From NCBI GenBank assembly GCA_037367355.1, contig CM074699.1:3224001-3288000 (forward strand): 64,000 nt of DNA, read 5' to 3'. Made by a program: the position numbers and the translations under genes. Of the stretch, positions 54,538 through 64,000 are shown one piece after another (the first letter of the stretch is position 1; each line of letters starts with the position of its first letter). The notes below the pieces were generated by a model. It had not been told where the DNA came from. It searched no databases and worked only from the letters and a program-made list of their open reading frames with translations. The DNA is from Neoscytalidium dimidiatum. Taxonomy: Eukaryota > Ascomycota > Dothideomycetes > Botryosphaeriales > Botryosphaeriaceae.

Positions 54538-56255
54538 CTATATATGAGTTCTTTCAGACAAACTCTCCCAAAAGGCACAGCGTTCCTTCTCCACCCTCGA
54601 GATATGCTCCATTCTCGTAGCATTTGCCTGAAGCTTAAGTCTCTGACCACTTCGAAAGTCTCTCCAGCGAGGGCGACTCGTAGCGTTTTCTCTTGCCCCA
54701 TTCATCACATCACCACTTCGTGCCAAGTTCAGCCAGTACCTCTGCACTAATTCGACCATGACGTGGTTTATCGCGCCTTCCTTGTAGCTATCCGCACCCG
54801 GAAGCGCTACGTAGTTCCGCGCATATTCCGGGCCCCAGATTGCCAAAGTCTCCCAAGTATGTGGTACGATAAATCCGGCCATGACTTCGACAGGATCAAG
54901 AATGTTGTTACGGAAGAGATAAATATTTGCACCAGCGTCTCTCAGCTGGGTGGCGAAGTCGATTGTAGGGCAGGCGAAGGACACGTCACCGAACATGGCG
55001 GATAGGCGGTAGTACAGTGGGGCCTTCTCGGCCGACACGCCGGGGAAAGATACTGGGATATCGGCATAGAGCTGGTTGGCCCGAGCGAGGTCCGCGGAAG
55101 TCAGGTCGGGGAATTGGGTCTGGAGAAAAGCGTTGACGTCTTCAGTCGTATTTGCAGCTGATGCGAAAATGGTCCCCTCGCTGTGTGATGAGCCCAGTAT
55201 TAGTGGCTTGTCCTTGGTGAAGTTGCCGGCACGCAGCATTGCGGACGGGACGTCGGTGAGTAGCTGTCCGTCGATTACCGGGCCATAGGGGAAGAGTTGG
55301 ATTTGAGACTGCCCGGGTACGGGACGCCCTACATTGGCTGCTTGGATTTGGGCCGAGTCGAGGGAACGGAGACAGGCCAGGTCATCGCAACCGGTAGCTT
55401 TCAGTAATTGCGCGTATTGAAACTCGACCTCTTCGACCTGGTGTACAGTTGGTAGATACACAGATCCAGCCATACCTGTCTGCCACTGCACATGATCCTC
55501 TGGGGGCGGATTGCCGCCGTACATAAGAGTTTGAAGTAGCACACTTCCTGCCCCGATAGAGGTGCCAAATAAGGAGATGTTGTCCGGGTCGCCACCAAAC
55601 TGAGCGATGTGTTCCATGACCCACCGGATCGCGGCGCGCTGGTCATGCAGGCCTACATTCAAGTTGCCTTCTTCACGCAGCTCCGAAGTCGCAAGAAATC
55701 CATACGGCCCTATACGGTAGTTGAAGGTCACGACAATTACGTTGCCGCCGCTTGCCTTAACAAGGCCCGTGCCGTTGTAATTGAAATTGAAGAGTTCCAC
55801 GAAAGCACCCCCTTGAAACCAGAGGAGGACGGGCAGGCCGCCCTTGAGGTGCCCTTCTGCCGAACTCCTATTTGCCACTCTGGGGGCAAACACGTCGACA
55901 AAGAGGCAGTCCTCCGAGGTATTTGCCGTGGCTGAGCTTAAGGGCAGACCATCCACCCCGTGGCAAACCGGACCGTGCTGCGCGAATAGCTTAACACTGA
56001 TAGATACTTCAGACTGAACTAGTAAACAATTGAACTCACCTCCTTTGCTAATACAGTCGCGTTTTCAGCTTGCGGAGGCTGAGGACGCCTGAACCGGTTC
56101 TTACCGACGGGTGGTGCAGCGAAACGCATTCCAAGGAATTGATCAACCCCATCAGGCAGCGAGGTGCCCTCATATGTCGCATATCCAAGATCAACCCGAG
56201 GATGAGCTTGTGCATATGCAACCAAGAAGGTTGAAGCAAATTTCCACCAAAGCAT
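54538..56255 (-). CDS. Secreted type-B carboxylesterase
   Basis: Exons 56255-56040 and 55977-54538 give 551 residues; the 62-nt intron falls between codons. I chose Met at 56255 because it opens a signal peptide (MLWWKFASTFLVAYAQA); an upstream in-frame ATG at 56333 would hide it and lies almost at the TATA box (56360-56365). The alpha/beta-hydrolase shows FLGMRFAAPPVG, SEDCLFVDVF, the oxyanion loop LWFQGGAF and an elbow LFGTSIGAGS, then the acid Glu in SSHSEGTIF and His in VPHTWETLAIWG. The elbow differs from the usual GESAGA: Glu is replaced by Thr and Ala by Ile, with the Ser kept. It should cleave carboxylic esters outside the cell; the altered elbow may shift specificity. Confidence 0.85.
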
Positions 56256-56359
56256 CGTCGAGACTGCACGGAGAATGTTGAGTTTGTTTCGAAGAGGGAA
56301 GGACCACGTTGGGGCAGGATCTGGGTATTTCATCGCAAACAGCCAAGTTTTGAGATGAA

Positions 56360-56365
56360 TTTATA
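56360..56365 (-). promoter_or_regulatory. TATA box of the carboxylesterase gene
   Basis: On the minus strand TATAAA lies about 105 bases before the ATG at 56255 and only 27 bases before the ATG at 56333, which favours the inner start. Confidence 0.4.
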
Positions 56366-56906
56366 ATATACTCAGATGATAGGTCGCTGATGATGTAGAG
56401 ATGTGCTCGACTCATTGGAATGAGAATTGGCGTACACTGCCTCGGCATTTCGGGATTCTAGATGACCAATTCTGTACGATCATTGTTTGCAACTCGCGGA
56501 GCATCTATCGTACCGTGCTCTGCTACTAGGAGGTTTAGTGCGATACATATCCACACTAGAGCTCGAAGCTATGTGTTATAATCGGGTTTACTGCCCATTT
56601 CTAGAAACAAGTTGGTCGATATATCCGATCACGGTCTTACTCAAATACGAGCTTTCCCATCCGTAGCCTCAAATTGAAACAAATTAAGTAGGACCTATGT
56701 CTGGCTGACCAATATATCGCGTTCGGACAATGCATACGCGCGAGACGCGTCATTCGACGTGTTTGAATCAGTGACTATCTGTCCTGCGCAACAGCGATGC
56801 AATCGATATGTAAGACCAGAGAATTTGAAATGCACAGCATAATTACAGATTTCGCCTCGTTTTGTCAGCTGCGCGGAAGTTCATCCGCTCTTACGTAGAG
56901 CAGTTG

Positions 56907-56920
56907 TATAAATCCACGTG
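56907..56920 (+). promoter_or_regulatory. TATA box and CACGTG E-box of the NmrA-like gene
   Basis: TATAAA (56907-56912) is followed by the palindromic E-box CACGTG (56915-56920), the site of bHLH factors. They lie about 120-130 bases before the ATG at 57038. The rest of 56256-57037, between the divergent esterase and NmrA-like genes, shows nothing else. Confidence 0.4.
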
Positions 56921-57037
56921 AAATCTCTTCCTGTTGCTAGGCGCGACAAACTTAGACTCATAACAGTACGAGCCTGATCCTCATATCATCAGTCTTTTCA
57001 CCATCATACCTTAACCGGTGCTCTACCACTACTCACA

Positions 57038-57949
57038 ATGTCTTCAATCCTGATTGTTGGAGCTGGAGAACTAGGCCTTGCCATGTTGGCCGGCGTCGCT
57101 TCCAGCCCTAAGCGCCCAGCAAACACAAAGATCACTGTTCTCCTTCGGCCGACCACCATTGAATCTCAAGATCCTGCCCGAAAACATATGATCAGAACGA
57201 TCAGAGGATTGGGAGCGCAGGTTCAAGCTGGCGATTTCATTCAGGCTAGTATGGATGAGCTTATCGCAATTTTCAAACCTTACGACGTTGTTATTCAGTG
57301 CGCGGGATACGTGGCGCCTAAAGGCACTCAGCCCAAGATAACCCAGGCTGTCTTGGCTGCTGGGGTCATGAAATATATTCCTTGGCAATTTGGACTGGAC
57401 TATGACGAGATGCCAGATGGGAGCTTCAAGGGTCTCTTCGACGACAACAAGCTCGTGCGCCGGATGCTCCGGGAACAGATAGGCACCAATTTCACGATCG
57501 TCTCCACGGGCCTATTCATGTCGTACCTTTTCCACGCCGAATTCGGCATCGTCGACTTTGAGAACAAAGTCGTGCGGGCGTTGGGCAGTTAGGACAACAA
57601 AGTAACCACCACGATTCCGGACGATATCGGAAAGATGGTAGCCGAGGTAATATATAATCCAGGAGCGGACACGAGCAACCGAGCAGTGTACTTGAGTGGT
57701 GACACTCTTTCGTACAGGGAACTGGCAAGAACCCTCGAAAGCGTCTATGGTGCGCCGTTCACGAATGAACTTTGGGACATGAAAAAGCTACTGCGTGGCT
57801 CGGAAGAGGATTCCAGTAATCTTTGGAAGAAGTATAGGGTGGTATTTGCAAGCGGACTTGGTGTATCCTGGCAGCAGGAAAAGAGCCTTAATGCTATTCG
57901 TCATATTCCTCTTATGAATGTACAATTGTACATAGAGAGTACTAAATAG
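57038..57949 (+). pseudogene. NmrA/isoflavone-reductase-like gene with one internal TAG
   Basis: One continuous frame of 304 codons with a single stop at codon 185 (57590-57592). The first part has the NAD(P)-binding loop ILIVGAGELGLAML and KYIPWQFGLDYDEM, the active-site block of isoflavone-reductase-like oxidoreductases. It breaks off at ENKVVRALGS. The frame resumes at once with DNKVTTTIPDDIGKM and runs to YIESTK. Family members usually read ALGSWDNKVT here, so TAG most likely replaced TGG (Trp). No frameshift or other stop is present, so the loss is recent, or the protein is made as a 184-residue fragment or by read-through. The family reduces small carbonyl or ether compounds with NADPH or acts as a redox sensor. 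Confidence 0.8.
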
Positions 57950-59406
57950 TAAAGGAATAGAAGTCACTAGTACTTTACTTACTACTCTGAAGTTCTTCCT
58001 AAAAGTTATTATAGTAGGTTACCGTTCAACTTGGCAGGACACGGAATCACCGTTGAATGCAACAGAAAGAGAAATGGCTAAGTTAGACGAGGCAGGCGTT
58101 TGTAGAGGGTACACATCTTGACCCTCCTAACTGAAGCTTTTTTTTTTGGCCGAGCTGGTGCGTATCTTCTTCTCCACCTCTGCGCTCTCATTACGGAACA
58201 GCACTTGCTGCAGGTCACGATGGCCCGGCCATTTTCGCTTTGCTTGAGAGCACTGAGTGCAGCCGTCTCGCAGCGGCTGCTGGTCGCACTGAGGAAAGGA
58301 CTGTCAACAGAGATGGGCTTAAAAGTTATGCAGTATAAGTACCCGGATCTTCTGCTTTCGGCAGGTTCCACACCAACAGCTTAGTGGACCATAGTAGACC
58401 GTGTGCGGAGTCTATGGTAGGCCTGGCGTTCGCAACGACGTCTAAAGTAAGACGAGGTAGACGGTGAGTTTATGAGGGGAACCACCACCAGCATGCTGAG
58501 GCGGTGCAGTAGATACAGAAGAGTGATGAGCGGAGAGCTCTAACGTTAGCGTTGAACAGATTCGGAGCGAAGGGGCAAGATCCTATGGCTCGATGGGTGG
58601 GCGGAGTCGCATACATGGCCAGAATGGCAATATAATGCGAAACTGCGAGGCCGAAGAGCGGTAGTTTGGGAAACCGACAGCAGTGGCACCTTGCCAACGA
58701 TCGCTCTCGCTCTCAATCACCTGCGCCTGAGGTTCTGTTGGACCACCGGTGATGCGGCGGAGGATTCTAGGCATCACTAGGGCCTAATCGGATGGCCGTG
58801 TGGCACACCACATGCCGTGCTTGCGCCTTGAAACGCCCGAGCATCTCGCAGTCCACCCGCTTTGAAATTTGAACCGCTGTCCGAGCCCATCAGGTAAGAG
58901 ACCAATCCGAACGCTGATCCAAGCCACGAATCAAACGCTCAGCAACAACCAAGTAGACAACGACTGCGGTAAGCAGTCCAAAGTGTCCGTACTCTCCTGT
59001 AAAACTGAAACTCAATAGCGATTACTTGCTGATTCCTTGGTTCAGCATCGAAGATAGTATACTGAGGCTGTTCCGACCGCGCGAAAGAGTCGAAATTCGC
59101 CCGTAAACTTCCGCAACAATACTTCCATCTCTCGGCACTAGTCTGGAGATTGGCGTCTTCAATTTTCTTGAAAACATAGGCTTGATCGTGGTTTACATTT
59201 CCGTACTCTCACATTTATCGCGTACATCGAAGCACATGATTTCTGTTTTTGCAGCAGCAACGCAACCTACCGTCACCGAATATTGAAGAGACTCATAGCA
59301 GTTCCGATTATACACCGAGCTTATGTTGCGGATACTCTGACTCCTCAACCATCATTTATTTCCAAAGCGATTGAAACAATTGGCGGGGAACAAACACGCT
59401 CTTCAG
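57950..59406. other. Gap without a supported gene
   Basis: Short frames only, including a 97-codon minus frame (58078-58371) with several Cys and basic residues but no recognised fold. Confidence 0.4.
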
Positions 59407-60318
59407 TCAGACCTTCTCTTCTCTTCTGTTTTCCAACTCCACATCCGCCGTCGCTTCATTCACCCGTAACGGTGCCTCATCAGCTCTCCCCTCTTGCATC
59501 TTCCCCGCTTCCCCCTTCTTCCCACCATGCCGCAACTCCTTCCACTCCTCATTCGATACCACCCTCACAAGAAATCCTAGCACCACATAAGCCCCGCTCA
59601 CCAGCACTTCCGGCAGCAGGCCCATGAACAAGAAGATAGTCACATCCCCACTAATCGCGCTGTACCTTCCCACATCCCCTAGCACGTCGATGGCCAAATA
59701 CACCGTCCGGAGACACAGCAGCGGCAACCCCGTCACCAATACAAGCAACACCTTACCCTCACCCCTGGGAACAAATGTGCGATACCGCGTGCACAGCTCC
59801 CCCGCCGCGGCCACCGTGCCTGCGAATGCAATTACATACATCGCAGCCGCCGCTTTCAGGGTTGACGAATGCTTAGCAATGCCGTGCTCGACCTCCTCCC
59901 TCGAAATGCCTCTGTACCCGACACTTGCGCAGATAAACGCCGCCGTGACCAGCAGCTCCAGCACCCGCAGGAATGTTGTACCCAAGACCGTGCTCCTTTG
60001 GATCTCCGGTTTGTCGTGCGCAATGAAGTAGCGCAGGCGGTGAACGAGTCCGACGCTCATGAAGAGCAGCGGCGAGATGCCGTCGACGGCGAGGGTGGCG
60101 GCAGCGACGCTCAGGCCATGCTTTTCGGGGTTTGTGTAGGCTGCGAGGATGAGGGCGGCGTAGGCGGAGCGGGTGAGAGAGAAGGTGGACAGGACGAACC
60201 AGGTCCACCAACTCTGGTGCCAGCCATGGCGAAAGATGAGGGCGATGGCGGTGAGGAGGCAGGGGACGTAGAAGAGGAGTAGGAGGATGGCGAGGATGTC
60301 GCGGTAGCCGAGTGTCAT
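59407..60318 (-). CDS. Seven-transmembrane fungal protein, DUF7702-like
   Basis: An intronless frame of 303 residues. About seven hydrophobic segments alternate with short loops: ILAILLLLFYVPCLLTAIAL, then WWTWFVLSTFSL, a segment around AALILAAY, ILSV-like helices near 130 and 165, VLLVLVTGLPLLCLRTVYL and FLFMGLLPEVLVSGAYVVLG. The C-terminal 45 residues are charged and probably cytoplasmic. From memory the N-terminal YRDIL...FYVP and the QSWWTWFVLS block match the DUF7702 group of uncharacterised fungal membrane proteins. No ligand or enzymatic site is known to me. A decayed tandem copy lies about 550 bases upstream, so this is the surviving member of a local duplication. Confidence 0.8.
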   Translation of the reverse strand: MTLGYRDILAILLLLFYVPCLLTAIALIFRHGWHQSWWTWFVLSTFSLTRSAYAALILAAYTNPEKHGLSVAAATLAVDGISPLLFMSVGLVHRLRYFIAHDKPEIQRSTVLGTTFLRVLELLVTAAFICASVGYRGISREEVEHGIAKHSSTLKAAAAMYVIAFAGTVAAAGELCTRYRTFVPRGEGKVLLVLVTGLPLLCLRTVYLAIDVLGDVGRYSAISGDVTIFLFMGLLPEVLVSGAYVVLGFLVRVVSNEEWKELRHGGKKGEAGKMQEGRADEAPLRVNEATADVELENRREEKV

Positions 60319-60867
60319 GGTGTTGTGGTTGATGATAGATTTGGCTTTTGATTGGAGATTAAGGTTTGAGGCATTGTTGCGGCTCGCGGTGAAGGAAACG
60401 GTGGTATAAAAACGCAGTGGCAGAGATAATAATAGAGCAGGGCTGTGTGTTAACAGCCACTGGGGAGCTTCTGCTGCTAACCTGATTGGGGCAGCACTGC
60501 GAGATTTCGGACAATACGTAGAGGCGCAGCAGGCAACAGCTTACTAAAACGTTCCTCTCCTTAGCGCAGATCCGGCTGTGCTTGGCCCTCAGGCCCGATA
60601 TTGTCTGATTGGAACGTAATGCATAACCGATCCAGGGCTTGGCAAGCCAAAAGGCGCTCAGCCATCTCGACTTTGCCTGCAAAGGCTTTTCGGGCCGAAA
60701 AGAAGGGGCGTATTTCTTATATGTTCTTAACTGGAAATTTATCTGACTCTGTCCAGTAATATTCTATCAGTAGAACCTTGCCTTGGCTGCGTTGCCTTCC
60801 GCTCCTCTCTCTCGATCACCGGTTTAGGAAACCCAAGAACTAAAAGGCCTATACTCATTGGAAATCT
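60319..60867. other. Promoter region of the DUF7702-like gene
   Basis: This lies between the intact gene and its decayed copy. No separate gene was seen. Confidence 0.4.
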
Positions 60868-61568
60868 CTTGGAGGGGTGCAAGGCACAGGAAATTGGTAA
60901 CATTGCCACTAATTGTGCTGAATATTGCGATATCCCCCATCACTTCCACAGTTAAATATCTGTTCCTGATGCATAAGTAGTAATCCCGTCACTAAAACAA
61001 ATTAAACATTCTATTCGCCTCTTGGTATCGGTGCGTGGTAGTGCAGGAATAGATTTGCTGTCGCGAGAAACACTCCCGCGCACGTTGTCAGATATATAGC
61101 TGCTGCGGCTTTAAGCATGACAAATGATTTACGATCCTATGCATAGCCTTATCTCTCGAGATGCCTTTGTAGCCAACACGGGCACAGATGAACGTAGTGG
61201 TGGCGAGAAATTCTAGAAGGTGTAGAATGCCAGTTGCGAGCGGTATACATCGCGTCCCGTCCGGGCGGATTCACTAGACGAAGACGTTCAGATAATGCAC
61301 ATGATGCTCATGGACAGTAGCGGTAAGATGCCATCAACGGCAAAGGTGGCTGTGGTAATGGAGAAGCTATGAATTTCTAGCTGCGTGTACGCAGCGAGCT
61401 GGGGGGCGGCACAAGCCACCCGCATAATCGAGGTGGACAAGACAAGACGAACCAAGTCCACCAGCTCTGCTGCCTGCCATGGCAACAGAAGAGGGCGATG
61501 TAGGAGATGAAGCAGGGGACATAAAAAGTAAGGAGTAGAATGGTGAGGACGTCACTGTGGCCGACCAT
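60868..61568 (-). pseudogene. Decayed tandem copy of the DUF7702-like gene
   Basis: The minus strand opens with ATG and VLTILLLTFYVPCF, then RQQSWWTWFVL, as in the intact neighbour. It then changes frame: AAYTQLEIHSFSITTATFAVDG matches AAYTNPEKHGLSVAAATLAVDG. After a further shift FICARVGYKGISRDKA matches FICASVGYRGISREEV, and YLTVEVMGDIAIFSTISGNV matches YLAIDVLGDVGRYSAISGDV. At least three frameshifts and several stops separate these pieces and the C-terminus is missing. The order and spacing equal those of the gene at 59407-60318, so it is a broken tandem duplicate. Confidence 0.8.
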
Positions 61569-64000
61569 TTTTATCGCTGCTAAGACGATGACGATGATGC
61601 TGCTGACGAGACGGCTGGTGCTATGACTCAGATATAACGGTATGAGCGGTTGTTTCCTATTATAGCTGTGGAAAGTAAGGGATAGGTATCTTCGCCGTGA
61701 GTCGATAGAATATAGACCGACAGCAGCCCAGATTTGCCAACCCGATTAGTATAGCTGTGCGAGGTGTCGCCTCTTCGCGTAATCTTTGGTGAAGCTTACG
61801 GCCGCAGAGGACAAGCGGCAGCGATAGGGGGCAAGGGATTGACCTGCGCTGGCTTGGCTGTACTAACTGAACCTGCCGACGTGACCAATGTAACGTGAGT
61901 GCCAGGCCCACAAAATCCGGAGACGATAATGGCTCGGTAAAACTTTGCTTTGTTTACTGAACACCTTGTGGTCTCCGAGATCAGTCCGCGCGATTTCCCC
62001 GAGATCGGGAATGCCACCGCCATGTTCCTTTCCTTGATCAAATCGGGAGCGTAGATAAGAGCATGCGGGACCCCGTTTGCTAGAGCCTTGAGCAGGGCAG
62101 CCGAAGACGACTTCCCTGGTGGTAATACTACCCTATACTCTGGCCAGTTTCTGTTGCGCGTTCTTGTGTTGGACGTGTATTACGGGGCGGAAAGAGGCAC
62201 AGCAGAAGGAAACGGAACAGGCGCCGGGGTTGGCTCCATGCGCCTCTCTGACCAGAGAAAGTCCGCCCCGGATCACGATCACGTAGCACCGCCAAGACGT
62301 GATCCAGCACGCAACCACCAAAGCCTGGATCACCACCCACGCTGGACGTTCCTCGACTCGATGGCCGTGTCGATGTCGTGCTGCACCTGCTTAGTAAGCT
62401 TAAGGGTCTTCGTGACAAAAGTCCGTTCCATGCTGGATAGCTGGCCAATGTAATCAGTGCTTATAGAATTCCTCGGCGTGGGATTACCAATACGGGTCTA
62501 ACAACCACAACACCGAGTCCGAACGCGGTCAAGCTCGCCTCGTATCTGATTTGAAATCCATATAAAATCTAAGTTTTAGGCAGGAGCCTCGCCAGCGAAG
62601 CATGTTTCCACGACCGTGCACGACTACGAGGAAATATTATGAGCTTTTGGCCGCTGCGGCCGAAGCTGGGTGCAAAGACGCTAAACGTTATCAAGAATGA
62701 ACTAGAGGTGTATCAGTGCAACGAACATGGCATCCTAAACAGCTTCAGAGGTTAAGCTAAAGGGGATGATGGCTACTCGAGATAGCCTTTCTCTTTTCAA
62801 GATTAAGCGAAGAATCTCGAATGACGAGGACTGAGCTGATTGTTGTAGCTTGAGATTTCATATGTAATTTCCCGGCATACTGTAATAAGATCTAGATTCT
62901 CGGGAGAGAGTCTAAAACGAATCGGGGTTAGGCTAAGCCCCAAAAGACTGTGCTCCAATGGCTAACGCCACATGACGCGATGCATGATCTTCGTTTAGCG
63001 CGTCAGTAGGTTGCATTAGCGCCAAAGCATATCGGAACTGAAGAGACATTCTGGGTACGAAATAGGTCATAGGCTCCAACAGGAGTTCTTGCATTGAGCA
63101 CCGATGCAGATGCGGTCCCGCGACTCAAGACTTTTGACAACGCTTCCGATACGAATCATGCCGCAACCAATCTGTCGGCTAGCGACACCGGGATTGTCGC
63201 CCGGCTTCTTCCAGACTGAAGACAGGCAAACCCGTTGAAACGGGTTCCAAAATGGCTGGCTGATCTATCATCGATGTCCGCTTCTTCAAAATGCTAAAAT
63301 CCCTCGAGACAAAGATCAATCATACTTCCGATGACTATTTGCTCATCATACGCTTTTGCCCTTCATTCGAGCATCGACGCAGCCTTCATTTAAGGGATGG
63401 AGAAGCAGATGATCTCTAAGCGGCCAAAACACTAGGAAGATTGTCTAAGCCTTGCTGTGAACATGACTCTGCATGATCTTGCTTAAGCCGTATAAAGGCA
63501 TCAGCATCTAAAGATCAGCTGAGGGATGTCGGGGAAACAGGCAGTTTCAGGGAACATGCGGTCGACGAAGAAAAATGACTCAAAGATATACGATTTCATT
63601 CGCTTCAAAGCCATGCTTGCTTCTTGACGGCAGAAGTAGGCCTAGCTTGTAACCAGCCTAAGTGGCACCCTGAGCAGCTCTCAGTACAGAATCGCGTAGC
63701 GCTTCAGTACCTTGTACTTGTGTCTATCTAGCCTACACCTTAAGTAAGGATCGGCGAGTGCGTTACAGGTTTGTATGTAATGATATCTTAATAACTAAGC
63801 GTCTATTTCAGGCCCGGACTATTACGTTGTGATGACCCTGCCCAGCAAGTTAAGGATCGCTGAAACCGCACGCTGGAAAGTCTCGGTCCTGGACCGTGAT
63901 CGAGTTTGTTCGAGCCTTTTCCACCACCATGTTTCTCTATGATACGATAATAGGGTCCATTGCGGCTGAGCAGTCGTTATCTTCATGCGCCATCTGCGGA
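61569..64000. other. Distal gap to the window edge
   Basis: No gene is supported. Around 62130-62450 a minus-strand stretch reads partly like protein (QLSSMERTFVTKTLKLTKQV, then hydrophobic WVVIQALVVACWI in other frames) and may be another relic. From 62600 to the end there are no frames of note and no repeat was recognised. Confidence 0.4.

Noticed and set aside
57590..57592. Programmed read-through of TAG in the NmrA-like gene
   Set aside because: The bases after the stop (GAC) are not a known strong read-through context such as CTA, so simple mutation is the better explanation.

Overview
This is a window of nuclear DNA from a filamentous ascomycete (Pezizomycotina). Nearly all genes are split by short GT-AG introns, mostly 47-71 nt with two near 280 nt. 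There is a Zn2Cys6 regulator, and there are secreted, GPI-anchored and seven-transmembrane protein families typical of such fungi, separated by long non-coding gaps with no operons. Species cannot be fixed from the sequence. No rRNA, tRNA, CRISPR array or intact transposon was recognised.

Layout. 0-11.8 kb is gene-poor: a secreted beta-helix protein (2310-3756), a probably decayed LaeA/GliN-type methyltransferase (3808-4834, minus) and an FAD monooxygenase whose last exon slips frame at a six-C run (6841-8434, minus). 11.9-20.3 kb is the most coherent block: an NCS1 nucleobase/allantoin-type permease (minus), a cysteine-hydrolase/amidase fusion resembling biuret hydrolase joined to the amidase part of allophanate hydrolase (minus), and a divergent DAL81-like Zn2Cys6 activator. 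Read together they suggest uptake and stepwise deamidation of a urea-derived nitrogen source such as biuret. 20.8-24.7 kb carries a polytopic membrane protein and an MFS monocarboxylate-type transporter. 25.3-26.1 kb is a SnoaL-like relic with several in-frame stops.

28-43 kb is dominated by secreted products: a GH43 glycosidase, a small four-cysteine secreted protein, a 1559-residue modular protein (PAN-like repeats, DUF7029/DUF7223-like regions, a hydrophobic segment after a KR site, glycosylated repeats), a fungal heme peroxidase and a small secreted protein with a GC-AG intron. 44-52.6 kb holds a hydroxyacyl-CoA dehydrogenase fused to a YWTD propeller, a cytochrome b5/b5-reductase fusion diverging from a cytochrome P450 that has no visible membrane anchor, and a GPI-anchored protein that seems to share a domain with the giant protein. 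54-64 kb holds a carboxylesterase, an NmrA/isoflavone-reductase-like gene broken by one TAG, and a seven-TM DUF7702-like gene with a decayed tandem copy beside it.

At least three loci (SnoaL-like, NmrA-like, DUF7702-like copy) are visibly decayed and two more are doubtful. At three of the in-frame stops the ancestral codon was plausibly TGG, so G:C to A:T change fits, but no repeat-induced mutation index could be computed here.
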